The notes under the pieces are model-generated. The model worked only from the letters and a program-made list of their open reading frames with translations. It ran no database searches and was not told where the DNA came from. This document shows positions 49,174 to 56,930 of a stretch of DNA of 64,000 nucleotides, one piece after another. Within the stretch, counting starts at the first letter, position 1. Each line of letters begins with the position of its first letter. This DNA comes from CALMBW01 sp963779645 (GTDB lineage: Bacteria > Actinomycetota > CADDZG01 > WHSQ01), in contig CAVZYX010000005.1 in assembly GCA_963779645.1 (NCBI GenBank), positions 620,001 through 684,000 of the forward strand. Reading direction: 5' to 3'. Both the position numbers and the translations under genes were made by a program.

Positions 49174-50619
49174 CTAGCGCGAGATCCGCAACGCGTCGCC
49201 GAGGTTCGAGTTGCCTTCCAAGAAATCGACCTCAGAGATCTCCGATGCGTTTGGTCCGTCGTACCGGAGGATGTAAAGCCCGTTGCGGGAGTCAACAACG
49301 TAGATGAGACCGTCGACAACGATGGGGAAGCTCCACATCACAACCTTGTCGTGCCCCGACGATAGGACCGGGTCCTCTTGGGTGACCGCGATCAACGGCT
49401 CGGGGAGGTACTCCGCCGACTGAGCCGGCTTAGCGGGAGTGGACAGATCAATCGCCTGGAGCCCGCCCGTGTGCCAAGTGATCAAAGCGATGTTCTTCGT
49501 CAGCGTCGGGTTGTGTGCCGCGTACGAAGAAGTCGAGTTCCGGACGGGGTCGTTGTCGGTCGGCGAGTCGCAGTAAGCGGGATCGTTCTGCGGAAGCTTG
49601 TACTCAGCGATCACCTTGGGAGCCAGATGGTTACGGATGTCGATGATGCGCACCCATCCCCACGGACATCCATGGCCAGCCAGGAGCACCGGCACCTCGC
49701 CGTAGACCTCATCAGATGTGAAGACATAGTCGCGACCGGGGAACTGAACCGTGCTGTGCACACCGGGATCACCCCAGTTGGGGCGCTTGTCCATCGGTGT
49801 GATGAGTTTCGCCTGAGGCTTTGGCTTGCCGGCCGTTACCTGCGAAACATCTAGTTCGAGGTAACCGGCACCTAATCCCGCTATGTGTGCCCTCTTGCCA
49901 TCTGGGGTCACCGTTAGCGAGTGAAGCCTGTTGTCGGTATCCGGGCTTGGAACCACCGTTGACCATTCGAACGTCTCTTCGAACTTCCCATCGCGCGCTC
50001 CGGAGATATCCGTGACGAAGAAGGTCATTCCACTACTGGTTGCCGACTGGAAGAGAAGAGCCCGTTTCGAAGCCTTCTTGGGATCGACCCACAAGAAGAA
50101 CTCATGCGGGTTCTTCGAAGGCGTGTACTCCGAGACGAACTCCGGGTTGGCGGGGTCACTGATGTCGAAGAAGCGGTAGATGTCATCTCCGACGGCAGAT
50201 GTCGGCGAGCAAACGTGGATCAGGTAGCTGCAGTTGCTGGCGAGGTTAAGGACCATGAGCAGGTCCTGCTGGGGCCATATCCGCATCTCGCGTGTCGTCT
50301 CACCTGGGTTAGCGGCGTAGGGCTGACCGATCTGACCGACCATCGTGGGTGCCGCCGAGTCACGGACGTCGACGATCGCGATACCGGCATTCGGGTGAAG
50401 GCCATCGGTCCTGCTCCCAACGAAGGCGTACCCCTCGTGGACGGCTAGTGCGGCATTCATGCCTCGGTTGGCCAGCGGCTCGTGACCCACCAATTCGAAC
50501 GATCCAGGAGCTTCGCCGGCCTGTGCGACGACGACGTTGACCCCCTTGGCCGGTCGAGCGATCGCGGCGGCGGGTGCCAATAGGGCTATAGCAAGAGTGA
50601 GGTGCAGCCAGCGGCGCAC
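49174..50619 (-). CDS. Secreted LVIVD-repeat beta-propeller protein
   Basis: The 481 residues from a GTG (GGGAGG 6 bases upstream) have a signal peptide (HLTLAIALLAPAAAIARPA). Propeller repeats follow: GIAIVDVRDSAAPTMVGQIG, IYRFFDISDPANPEFVSEYT, RIIDIRNHLAPKVIAEYKLP and LQAIDLSTPAKPAQSAEYLP. It ends with LIYVVDSRNGLYILRYDGP. Cysteine pairs (ASNCSYLIHVCSP, GHGCPWG, AYCDSP) suggest disulfides. LVIVD proteins are extracellular and uncharacterised. This is one of three in the window. Confidence 0.85.
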   Translation of the reverse strand: MRRWLHLTLAIALLAPAAAIARPAKGVNVVVAQAGEAPGSFELVGHEPLANRGMNAALAVHEGYAFVGSRTDGLHPNAGIAIVDVRDSAAPTMVGQIGQPYAANPGETTREMRIWPQQDLLMVLNLASNCSYLIHVCSPTSAVGDDIYRFFDISDPANPEFVSEYTPSKNPHEFFLWVDPKKASKRALLFQSATSSGMTFFVTDISGARDGKFEETFEWSTVVPSPDTDNRLHSLTVTPDGKRAHIAGLGAGYLELDVSQVTAGKPKPQAKLITPMDKRPNWGDPGVHSTVQFPGRDYVFTSDEVYGEVPVLLAGHGCPWGWVRIIDIRNHLAPKVIAEYKLPQNDPAYCDSPTDNDPVRNSTSSYAAHNPTLTKNIALITWHTGGLQAIDLSTPAKPAQSAEYLPEPLIAVTQEDPVLSSGHDKVVMWSFPIVVDGLIYVVDSRNGLYILRYDGPNASEISEVDFLEGNSNLGDALRISR

Positions 50620-50691
50620 TTGAAGCCTCCCTGGTGTCTGGTCCGAGATGTCCGTATCTCGAAGTTCGACACCAGGGCGGATAGTCCTACA

Positions 50692-51654
50692 TCAAGCGTT
50701 GTCGGCGGTCCTCGGCGTCCGGGGACCGAAGCGGGGCCAGAGGGCCCTGAATATCAGGGCCACCAGGGCGCCCAGGATCGCCACCGGGAACACGAACCCG
50801 GCACCGACCACGACTGCAGCGATGACGTCCATGAAGGTCTCTCTGGCCTGGGCCCAAGCCTTAGCCAGGGTGCCCTTCGGCTTCGGCGGAGCAACTCCCA
50901 CCTCGGTCATGTTCATGGAGATCGTCGAGAAGCTCGTCTGATCCTTGAGGAAATTGATCCGTCCCCGGAGGCGTTCTATCTCCAGTTGGGTCCGCTGGAG
51001 CTCGCCTTGCACCCTGATCGAATCAGGGATCGTGGTCGCCTTGGACATGAGATCGAGAAGCACGGCCTCCTGCGCTTCGAAGTGGCGAGCGCGAGCGTTG
51101 AGATCCACGAACTCTTGCGACACATCCTTGCCGCTGATCGACTCTGAGGTGATCTTGCCAAGTCCCTTGATCGACGCAAGCGTTGATTCGAAGTTCGAGG
51201 CAGGAACGCGGATGACCAGCGAGCCCGAACGCAGCTCATCGCCGCCTATGTCACTGCTCAATACGAATCCGCCGTTCCGCTCGGCTGCATCGATGGCTTG
51301 CTGAACCGAATCACGGAACGAATCCTTGTCGATCTCCAGTCCGATCGAGGCGGTTTTGATGACCGAGAGTCCGATGTCGGGTAGGGGGGCCGCGCTCTGG
51401 CCGTCGTTCCCGCCGCCACCGGAGCTCGTAGTTCCGACGGAGTCGTAAGCAACCAACTCACCAGACTGGTCCGACAAAGCTTCTTCCTCGCTGTATCTAC
51501 TAACGTCCGCGTCGGCGTAGCCGTCGGCACCGGCAGAGTCCCCGGCGCCATCCGAGGACGACTCAGCGTCGTCTCCACCCGACGCGCAGCCCACGGCGAA
51601 GCTAGCCATAAGGAACACCAAGAATCCGGCCGCGAATCGTTTGGTCGCTGACAT
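50692..51654 (-). CDS. DUF4349 lipoprotein
   Basis: The 320 residues start with a lipoprotein signal (lipobox FAVGC) and a Gly/Ser/Asp-rich linker to about residue 95. The DUF4349 domain begins VIKTASIGLEIDKDSFRDSV and includes GSLVIRVPASNFESTLASIK, the long coiled coil FVDLNARARHFEAQEAVLLD to IERLRGRINFLKDQTSFSTI, and a C-terminal membrane helix (VIAAVVVGAGFVFPVAILGA). It is anchored at both ends, outside the cell. The family's role is unknown. It is the next gene upstream of the LVIVD gene on the same strand. Confidence 0.9.
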   Translation of the reverse strand: MSATKRFAAGFLVFLMASFAVGCASGGDDAESSSDGAGDSAGADGYADADVSRYSEEEALSDQSGELVAYDSVGTTSSGGGGNDGQSAAPLPDIGLSVIKTASIGLEIDKDSFRDSVQQAIDAAERNGGFVLSSDIGGDELRSGSLVIRVPASNFESTLASIKGLGKITSESISGKDVSQEFVDLNARARHFEAQEAVLLDLMSKATTIPDSIRVQGELQRTQLEIERLRGRINFLKDQTSFSTISMNMTEVGVAPPKPKGTLAKAWAQARETFMDVIAAVVVGAGFVFPVAILGALVALIFRALWPRFGPRTPRTADNA

Positions 51655-51714
51655 CCCGCACCTCCTACATCTATCCGATGCTGCTTGGACGACGTCAGAA
51701 GAAGGGTTTGTTCC

Positions 51715-52344
51715 CTAGACCACGAGGAAGAGCGCCAGGCCGAGCTGGCCCAGGTGGTACAGAACGATGATCGCCAGGCGCATCCACCTCGCATCTCGCA
51801 CGAAGCGGCTCCAGCCGATCAGCGTGTCGGACGACATGAAGAGCACGGCCCCAGCCGAGGCCGCTAGCGATCCGCTGGAGATAGCGAAGGCAACCATCGA
51901 CACGATGGCCCCTACGTATGCGATCACCGGGATCTTGGAGGATGCGTTCATCCGGGGGCCGCGCAGGAGCTTCGCGAGCAGAGGCGCCGCCGCGAGCGCA
52001 ACGACCGGAAGAACGATCCAGAGCTCGTACTCGAGATCGACCTGAGCGAAGCCAACCACGTAAGCGACATGGGCAAGGAGAAACGCGCCAAGGCCCGCAA
52101 TGAACCGATCTTTCGGGAGCATCAAGAAGACATCTCCCGCTAGTGAGAACAGCAAAGCAGCGACCCACCAGCAGCGAACAGCGGAGTCGTTCGGTTCTAC
52201 CGCCAACGCGAAAACGACGAGTAACGCGAGAGCGGCCGGTTTGGTGACGTGCTCCGTGGGCTTGTGTGTTGAGGCGACCGACCACCAGTCGGCAACGGCA
52301 GCGATCCCGAAACCGGTGAGCGCGATCCAAGCGAGTGCGGTCAT
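51715..52344 (-). CDS. Lysoplasmalogenase (YhhN/TMEM86 family)
   Basis: The 209 residues have about eight membrane helices and the family pattern: THKPTEHVTKPAALALLVVF, FSLAGDVFLMLPKDRFIAGL, FLLAHVAYVVGF, YVGAIVSMVAFAISSGSLAA and LFMSSDTLIGWSRFV. The conserved aspartates in AGDVFLM and SSDTLIG are present. The family hydrolyses the vinyl-ether bond of lysoplasmalogens in animals; in bacteria the natural substrate is uncertain. It is divergent from the cyclophilin gene. Confidence 0.9.
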   Translation of the reverse strand: MTALAWIALTGFGIAAVADWWSVASTHKPTEHVTKPAALALLVVFALAVEPNDSAVRCWWVAALLFSLAGDVFLMLPKDRFIAGLGAFLLAHVAYVVGFAQVDLEYELWIVLPVVALAAAPLLAKLLRGPRMNASSKIPVIAYVGAIVSMVAFAISSGSLAASAGAVLFMSSDTLIGWSRFVRDARWMRLAIIVLYHLGQLGLALFLVV

Positions 52345-52406
52345 GAGTACCCGAACGGTACGTCATGCCGCGTTAGGGTGACCGCTCACGAGAGGGAGGT
52401 CATCCA

Positions 52407-52913
52407 ATGTCGAGTGCAACATTCGTCACCAATAAAGGCAGCTTTACGGCCAAGCTCTTCCCCGAGCACGCACCGGTCACCGTCGAGAACTTCGTGGGAC
52501 TCGCGAATGGTTCGAAGGAATGGCGGGACCCGAACGGTGCCACGATGAACGAGCCGCTGTACAACGGGACGATCTTTCACCGTGTGATCCCAGATTTCAT
52601 GATCCAGGGTGGGGATCCGGAGGGCACCGGGCGTGGCGGACCCGGCTACAACTTCCAGGACGAGTTTCCACCGGGGGCGCCGTCCTTCGATAAGCCCGGC
52701 ATCCTGGCGATGGCCAATGCGGGGCCGAACACCAACGGCTCGCAGTTCTTCATAACGGTCGCCGCGACGCCGTGGCTCACCGGGAAGCACACGATCTTCG
52801 GTGAGGTCACCGACGGCATGGACGTGGTGCACGCCATCGTCACGGCACCGACAGGCGCGATGGACCGCCCCGCCGAAGACATCGTGATCGAGAGGATCGA
52901 GATCTCCGACTAA
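52407..52913 (+). CDS. ppiA: Peptidyl-prolyl cis-trans isomerase (cyclophilin)
   Basis: The 168-residue cytoplasmic cyclophilin has all active-site motifs: NGTIFHRVIPDFMIQGGDPE (catalytic Arg), GTGRGGPGYNFQDE, MANAGPNTNGSQFFITVAAT and GKHTIFGEVTDGMDVV. It speeds proline isomerisation in protein folding. A GAGGGAGG ribosome site and a -10 TAGGGT (52374-52379) precede the ATG. Its neighbourhood with tRNA-Ala, tRNA-Ile and gyrA matches the ppiA position of other actinobacteria, though its direction relative to gyrA is reversed here. Confidence 0.95.
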   Translation: MSSATFVTNKGSFTAKLFPEHAPVTVENFVGLANGSKEWRDPNGATMNEPLYNGTIFHRVIPDFMIQGGDPEGTGRGGPGYNFQDEFPPGAPSFDKPGILAMANAGPNTNGSQFFITVAATPWLTGKHTIFGEVTDGMDVVHAIVTAPTGAMDRPAEDIVIERIEISD

Positions 52914-52935
52914 GATTCATGCTTAGGTGGTGATC

Positions 52936-53829
52936 ATGCGTTCCAAACCTGTCGGAAGCCTCACGGTGATCGTCGTTCTCTTGGGAAGCATGCTCACAGC
53001 CGGGCGTGCTCTCGCAGCCGACCCCCAGCCGATCGAAGGCACATGGGAGTTCAGCGGTGGCGCCGTACGGGTTGAGGCAACCGGTGAGGGCACTTTCACC
53101 GGCGTAGTGACAAAGGCAACAACGTTCGGCTCATGCACCCACCCTGTCGGTCAGAACATGTGGGACATCGAAGGCAGCGGGACGCATTACGAGGGAACCC
53201 ACGTGGGGTTCTATGCAGAAGACTGTTCGGACTATCCGAACTGGACGGCGACCTGGGATGTGACAGAGACCGACGACAGTTTCTCTGTCAGCTTCTATTC
53301 AGTGGCGCCAGATGGCTCGAGTCCCGCCACCTTCACACTCCAAAGGTTGAAGCCACCCAAGTCGAGATTCAACTGGACCCTGTCGATGAACGCCACTAGC
53401 GATCAGGGGCCGGCCAGTCCGGATTACATCGCCACCACCGCGTCTGGAGCGGGAGATTTCGACGGCGTCTGGCAGGACGACAAGGACTGGTTCTCCGCGA
53501 GGAAACTCGATGGACCGGGAGTGGATGCCCTCTTCATCCGGCTCAAAGACATCTACGTGTCCGATGACCAGGCAACCAAGCTTCGAATCATGGGGGGCGA
53601 GGGAGAAGTGAAAGAGGGCGGCTTCTCGACACTCAACTTCAGGGTCAAGGTGATCCGTTCCCAGTGGCGCAGATGTCCCAATGGCGATATCGGCCTCTTC
53701 ACGATCGGGACCGGCCCCCATGCCACAGAAGATGACATCGTCTCTTTCGACATCTGTGGCAGAAGCCGTAGCTACGACCAGTCGGCCGAAGACGAGGACT
53801 CCGTCGAGGTAAGCATCACGAAGCAATAG
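52936..53829 (+). CDS. Secreted protein of unknown function
   Basis: The ATG at 52936 starts a signal peptide (VGSLTVIVVLLGSMLTAGRA, cut near ALAADP). The 270-residue mature part is beta-rich and seems to have two parts. The first opens IEGTWEFSGGAVRVEATGEG and resembles small lipocalin-like or DUF-type beta domains (TGVVTKATTFGSCTHPVGQN). The second begins SPDYIATTASGAGDFDGVWQ. Five or so cysteines (including GSCTH, AEDCSD, RRCPNG, FDICGR) suggest disulfides. I do not recognise the family. Confidence 0.65.
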   Translation: MRSKPVGSLTVIVVLLGSMLTAGRALAADPQPIEGTWEFSGGAVRVEATGEGTFTGVVTKATTFGSCTHPVGQNMWDIEGSGTHYEGTHVGFYAEDCSDYPNWTATWDVTETDDSFSVSFYSVAPDGSSPATFTLQRLKPPKSRFNWTLSMNATSDQGPASPDYIATTASGAGDFDGVWQDDKDWFSARKLDGPGVDALFIRLKDIYVSDDQATKLRIMGGEGEVKEGGFSTLNFRVKVIRSQWRRCPNGDIGLFTIGTGPHATEDDIVSFDICGRSRSYDQSAEDEDSVEVSITKQ

Positions 53830-53844
53830 TTTGCCCATTAAGGA

Positions 53845-54158
53845 GTGGAGCGGAGCGGGCTCGAACCGCCGACACGAGCAGCGAAGCTGCGGCGGTGGTG
53901 AGTGTGGCTCGGGCATGGGCGGGCTCCGCGACACTTCAGTGGAGCGGAGCGGGCTCGAACCGCCGACACGAGCAGCGAAGCTGCGGCGGTGGTGAGTGTG
54001 GCTCGGGCATGGGCGGGCTCCGCGACACTTCAGTGGAGCGGAGCGGGCTCGAACCGCCGACACGAGCAGCGAAGCTGCGGCGGTGGTGAGTGTGGCTCGG
54101 GCATGGGCGGGCTCCGCGACACTTCAGTGAGCGGAGCCGCGGGCTCCGCGACACTTCA
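53845..54158 (-). repeat. Tandem array of tRNA-Ala 3'-end copies (three 94-bp units plus a remnant)
   Basis: Units start at 53845, 53939 and 54033, each 94 bp and essentially identical, followed by a 32-bp remnant at 54127-54158 that abuts tRNA-Ala. Each unit holds the last 28 bp of tRNA-Ala (T-arm and acceptor 3' strand) without change. A 66-bp spacer follows, starting CACGAG, with hairpin GCAGCGAAGCTGC, core GTGGCTCGGGCA and TGGGCGGGCTCCGCGACACT. Open frames across the array are translated repeats, not genes. With the tRNA this fills most of the gap between the secreted protein and trxA. Confidence 0.92.
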
Positions 54159-54159
54159 G

Positions 54160-54232
54160 TGGAGCGGAGCGGGCTCGAACCGCCGACCCCCGGCTTGCAA
54201 AGCCGGTGCTCTACCAACTGAGCTACCGCCCC
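54160..54232 (-). tRNA. tRNA-Ala(UGC)
   Basis: GGGGCGG pairs with CCGCTCC (one G-U), the anticodon stem CCGGC/GCCGG holds TTTGCAA with anticodon TGC, and the T-loop is TTCGAGC. A73 is present and CCA is not encoded. A -10-like TAACAT lies 10 bases before the 5' end on the minus strand (54243-54248). Its 3' end is the parent sequence of the adjacent tandem repeats. Confidence 0.96.
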
Positions 54233-54355
54233 AGGCAGAGTGATGTTACCGGCCGCGATGATGGGTATCGTCTAGCTGGCGCCCCTAAGGAATATGGGGG
54301 CCGGGTGGGCGTTTCAAGTCAAGAGACAGGAAAAGCAACTCTAGGAGGCAACGCA

Positions 54356-54682
54356 GTGGGAGACATCCAGGCCGTCAGCGACCAGGATTTCAACGAAGTG
54401 GTTCTGGCATCAGAAGGTCCGGTCATCGTGGATTTCTGGGCTGAATGGTGTGGGCCCTGCCGCCTGGTGACCCCCGAACTCGAGAAGATCCAGACCGAGT
54501 TCAGCGACGTCAAGGTCGTAAAGCTAAACATCGATGAGTCCCCCAACGTTGCGGCGAAGTACGGGATCATGAGCATCCCGACGATCGCCCTATTCGAAGG
54601 CGGCGATGTGAAGTCTCAGGTGATCGGTGCTCGTCCCAAGGACGACATCGTTTCAGGGCTCGGCCTCCAGCCAACCCCGTAA
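54356..54682 (+). CDS. trxA: Thioredoxin
   Basis: The GTG at 54356 lies 7 bases after a perfect AGGAGG; an earlier reading through the tRNA-Ala region is spurious. The 108 residues show VIVDFWAEWCGPCRLVTPEL with redox cysteines 32 and 35, LNIDESPNVAAKYGIMSIPT with the cis-proline, and LFEGGDVKSQVIGARPKDDI. It reduces disulfides in cytoplasmic proteins, powered by thioredoxin reductase (not in the window). A terminator follows within 11 bp, so it is monocistronic. Confidence 0.95.
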   Translation: MGDIQAVSDQDFNEVVLASEGPVIVDFWAEWCGPCRLVTPELEKIQTEFSDVKVVKLNIDESPNVAAKYGIMSIPTIALFEGGDVKSQVIGARPKDDIVSGLGLQPTP

Positions 54683-54692
54683 AGAATCTCAG

Positions 54693-54721
54693 AAAAGAGG
54701 CCCCCTAGAGGGGCCTCTTTT
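54693..54721 (+). terminator. Rho-independent terminator after trxA
   Basis: AAAAGAGGCCCC pairs perfectly with GGGGCCTCTTTT around loop CTAGA, starting 11 bp after the trxA stop and ending in a T run. Confidence 0.9.
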
Positions 54722-54793
54722 GCGTACGGGAAGGTTTCGGGACCGCCTCCCTAGAAAGGATTCCTCAGACGAATCCAACGGGAGGTGCCAGGG

Positions 54794-56179
54794 ATGGAGA
54801 TACGTTCGATCGCTCGCGTGGTTCTGATCACGACCGCGGCAGCTTTGATCTCGATCGCTCTACCTGCTCGAGCAGGGCATGACGAAGATCTCCACTCGGA
54901 CAACTTCAAGCAGCTCACGAGACTGCCGATCGAGATCGGAGATGACCTCACGGGACAAGGCTCGGACCTTGCCTTCGACGGGAAACGTGTCTACGCGGGC
55001 TCGTATCAAGGGACCGCTCTTTACAAGATCGTGAGCAAGAAGAAGGGGTACCTGAAACAGATCGGCTTCCACACCTGTCCCGGTAGTCAGGGGGACGTCA
55101 GCTTCTCGGGCAAGTTCGTCTTCGTTTCGGTTGACTCGACCGGATCGAACAATGTCGAGAACGGCGTTTGCAACAACACCCCGACGAACGAGAGCGACAC
55201 ATCCTTAGGCAAAGAAGGCATCCGCATCGTCGATTACGCCAACCCGAAACAGCCCAAGCAGGTCGGCTTCCTCGAGATGCAGTGTGGCTCTCACACGCAC
55301 ACGCTCGTCCCGGACGGTGACACGACGTACATCTACATCGAGGCCTACCCGATCAACCAGTCAGACACATGTAACGCAGCCCTTGGACATGGGCTCGTTT
55401 TCATCGCGAAGTTCCCCACGAACGATCCTTCCAAAGCGGAACTGATCGATCCTTTCGACGTAACCCCGACACCGGTTCCACAGGACTCGCCCATCGGGTG
55501 CCACGACCTTCAAGCGTGGCCCGAGAAGGACATAGTCATAGCCGCTTGCATCACCGAGTCCCAAGTGTGGGATATCTCCGACCCCGCTCACCCCGAAATC
55601 TTGGCTCGCATCACGAACCCTGACGTCCAGATCCACCACTCAGCCGCATTCACCTGGGATGGCAAGTACGCCATCATCAGCGATGAGTACGGTGGCGCCG
55701 CCGGTGGCGGAGGTTGTGCCGGCGATCCGGATTCGACGATCGGGGCCATGTGGTTCTACAACATCGAAGACCCCTCGGCCCCGGCACTCGAGGGCCACTA
55801 CTCCCTGCCGCGGATCCCTGAATGGGATGACGAGCAGGAAGCGCAACGTTCCCGATGCACGACGCACCTCTACACGATCCTTCCCATGAAAGACCCGAAC
55901 AGATATGTCGCGGTCTCCTCGTACTACTCGGGTGGTATCTCGGCAGTCGATTTCACCGACCCTGCGAACCCGGAAGAGATCGGTTTCTACCTCCATCAGC
56001 CGGGGGGGATCCTGCCGGATATGTGGTCGACATATTGGTACAACGGGCGCATCTATTCGAACGACCATCTCTCCGGGCATGGTGTTGGCGTCTACAAGAT
56101 GAAAGGGACCGGCAAGCGCGCCGTCAAGTTCTACAAAAGCGGTCTCAACCCCCAGACGCAGATCGCCACGTTCAAGTAG
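54794..56179 (+). CDS. Secreted LVIVD-repeat beta-propeller protein
   Basis: The ATG at 54794, 8 bases after GGAGGTG, gives 461 residues with a signal peptide (IARVVLITTAAALISIALPA). Repeats include GIRIVDYANPKQPKQVGFLE, VWDISDPAHPEILARITNPD, MWFYNIEDPSAPALEGHYSL and ISAVDFTDPANPEEIGFYLH, with HTCPGSQGDVSFSGKFVFVS early on. It resembles the proteins at 489-1663 and 49174-50619. The histidine-rich QCGSHTHTLVPDGD and the conserved cysteines suggest metal or disulfide stabilisation outside the cell. The function is unknown. Its stop lies 49 bp before tRNA-Ile. Confidence 0.85.
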   Translation: MEIRSIARVVLITTAAALISIALPARAGHDEDLHSDNFKQLTRLPIEIGDDLTGQGSDLAFDGKRVYAGSYQGTALYKIVSKKKGYLKQIGFHTCPGSQGDVSFSGKFVFVSVDSTGSNNVENGVCNNTPTNESDTSLGKEGIRIVDYANPKQPKQVGFLEMQCGSHTHTLVPDGDTTYIYIEAYPINQSDTCNAALGHGLVFIAKFPTNDPSKAELIDPFDVTPTPVPQDSPIGCHDLQAWPEKDIVIAACITESQVWDISDPAHPEILARITNPDVQIHHSAAFTWDGKYAIISDEYGGAAGGGGCAGDPDSTIGAMWFYNIEDPSAPALEGHYSLPRIPEWDDEQEAQRSRCTTHLYTILPMKDPNRYVAVSSYYSGGISAVDFTDPANPEEIGFYLHQPGGILPDMWSTYWYNGRIYSNDHLSGHGVGVYKMKGTGKRAVKFYKSGLNPQTQIATFK

Positions 56180-56228
56180 CTCATGTAGGTACCCGTCAGG
56201 TGGCGGGTATCATGCGCTGCTGTACGTC

Positions 56229-56303
56229 GGGCCCATAGCTCAGCTCGGTTAGAGCGCGCCCCTGATAAGGGCGAGGCCGATGGTTCAAGTCCATCTGGGC
56301 CCA
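56229..56303 (+). tRNA. tRNA-Ile(GAU)
   Basis: GGGCCCA/TGGGCCC acceptor arms, anticodon stem GCCCC/AGGGC with loop CTGATAA (anticodon GAT), and T-loop TTCAAGT. A73 is present; CGG follows, so CCA is not encoded. A -10-like TATCAT lies 15 bases upstream (56208-56213). tRNA-Ile beside gyrA is conserved in actinobacteria. Confidence 0.96.
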
Positions 56304-56306
56304 CGG

Positions 56307-56930
56307 ATGATGCCTTCGCACAAGGGCGACCTGTCCCTACTCGACTGGAGGCGGCAGATCTTCGATCTGTACGCCTTCGTGAGAAGTGCGAACCCCCAGG
56401 ACGGGTGGACCCGGTGGCGGTCCGTGCGGGATGAACTCTTCTCCGCTCACCCCCAATCACCCCTTCGGCAAGGGGACCGGTCGACTTTCTCGGGTCTGTC
56501 GTACTTCGACTACGACGAGTCGTACCGAGTACTTGGAGAGATCGAGCCCGCTAAGGAGCTGCGCTACGAGATCGGAACCAGCGGGGACAGCACCTATGCG
56601 TTTACGCGGTTCGCGATCACGACCTTCACACTCGGAGGCCGCGAGAACTCACTAGAGCTTTACTGGCTGGAGGGCTATGGCGGAGGCCTCTTCCTTCCGT
56701 TCCACGATCCCACTGCTGGCCTCGAGACCTACGGAGCGGGGCGCTACCTCTTTGACACGGTGAAGGGGGCCGACCTCGGTGAAAGCGACGACAAGCTCGT
56801 GCTCGATTTCAATTTCGCGTACAACCCTTCGTGCAGCTATGACCCCAACTGGGTGTGTCCACTGGCTCCTCCCCCGAATCGATTGGACATCGCCATCGAG
56901 GCGGGGGAGAAGCACGTGGACCGTTCCTAG
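56307..56930 (+). CDS. DUF1684 family protein
   Basis: The 207 residues start 3 bp after the tRNA-Ile 3' end (ATG at 56307, a second at 56310). The sequence follows the DUF1684 pattern throughout: LLDWRRQIFDLYAFVRS, WTRWRSVRDELFSAHPQSPL, FSGLSYFDYDESYRV, YGGGLFLPFHDPTAGLETYG, AGRYLFDTVKGADLG and LDFNFAYNPSCSYDPNWVCP. The family is cytoplasmic and uncharacterised; the invariant NPSC...CPLAP suggests a functional site. It shares a promoter with the tRNA or has none visible. Its stop overlaps the convergent binding-protein gene (CTAG). Confidence 0.9.
   Translation: MMPSHKGDLSLLDWRRQIFDLYAFVRSANPQDGWTRWRSVRDELFSAHPQSPLRQGDRSTFSGLSYFDYDESYRVLGEIEPAKELRYEIGTSGDSTYAFTRFAITTFTLGGRENSLELYWLEGYGGGLFLPFHDPTAGLETYGAGRYLFDTVKGADLGESDDKLVLDFNFAYNPSCSYDPNWVCPLAPPPNRLDIAIEAGEKHVDRS

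Noticed and set aside
53845..54158. CRISPR array
   Set aside because: The spacers between repeats are identical, the repeat is a tRNA 3' end, and there are no cas genes.
53895..54243. Open frames of 64-113 codons on both strands across the region before trxA
   Set aside because: They translate the 94-bp tandem repeats and the tRNA-Ala gene; the peptide is the same repeat three times, with no start signal.
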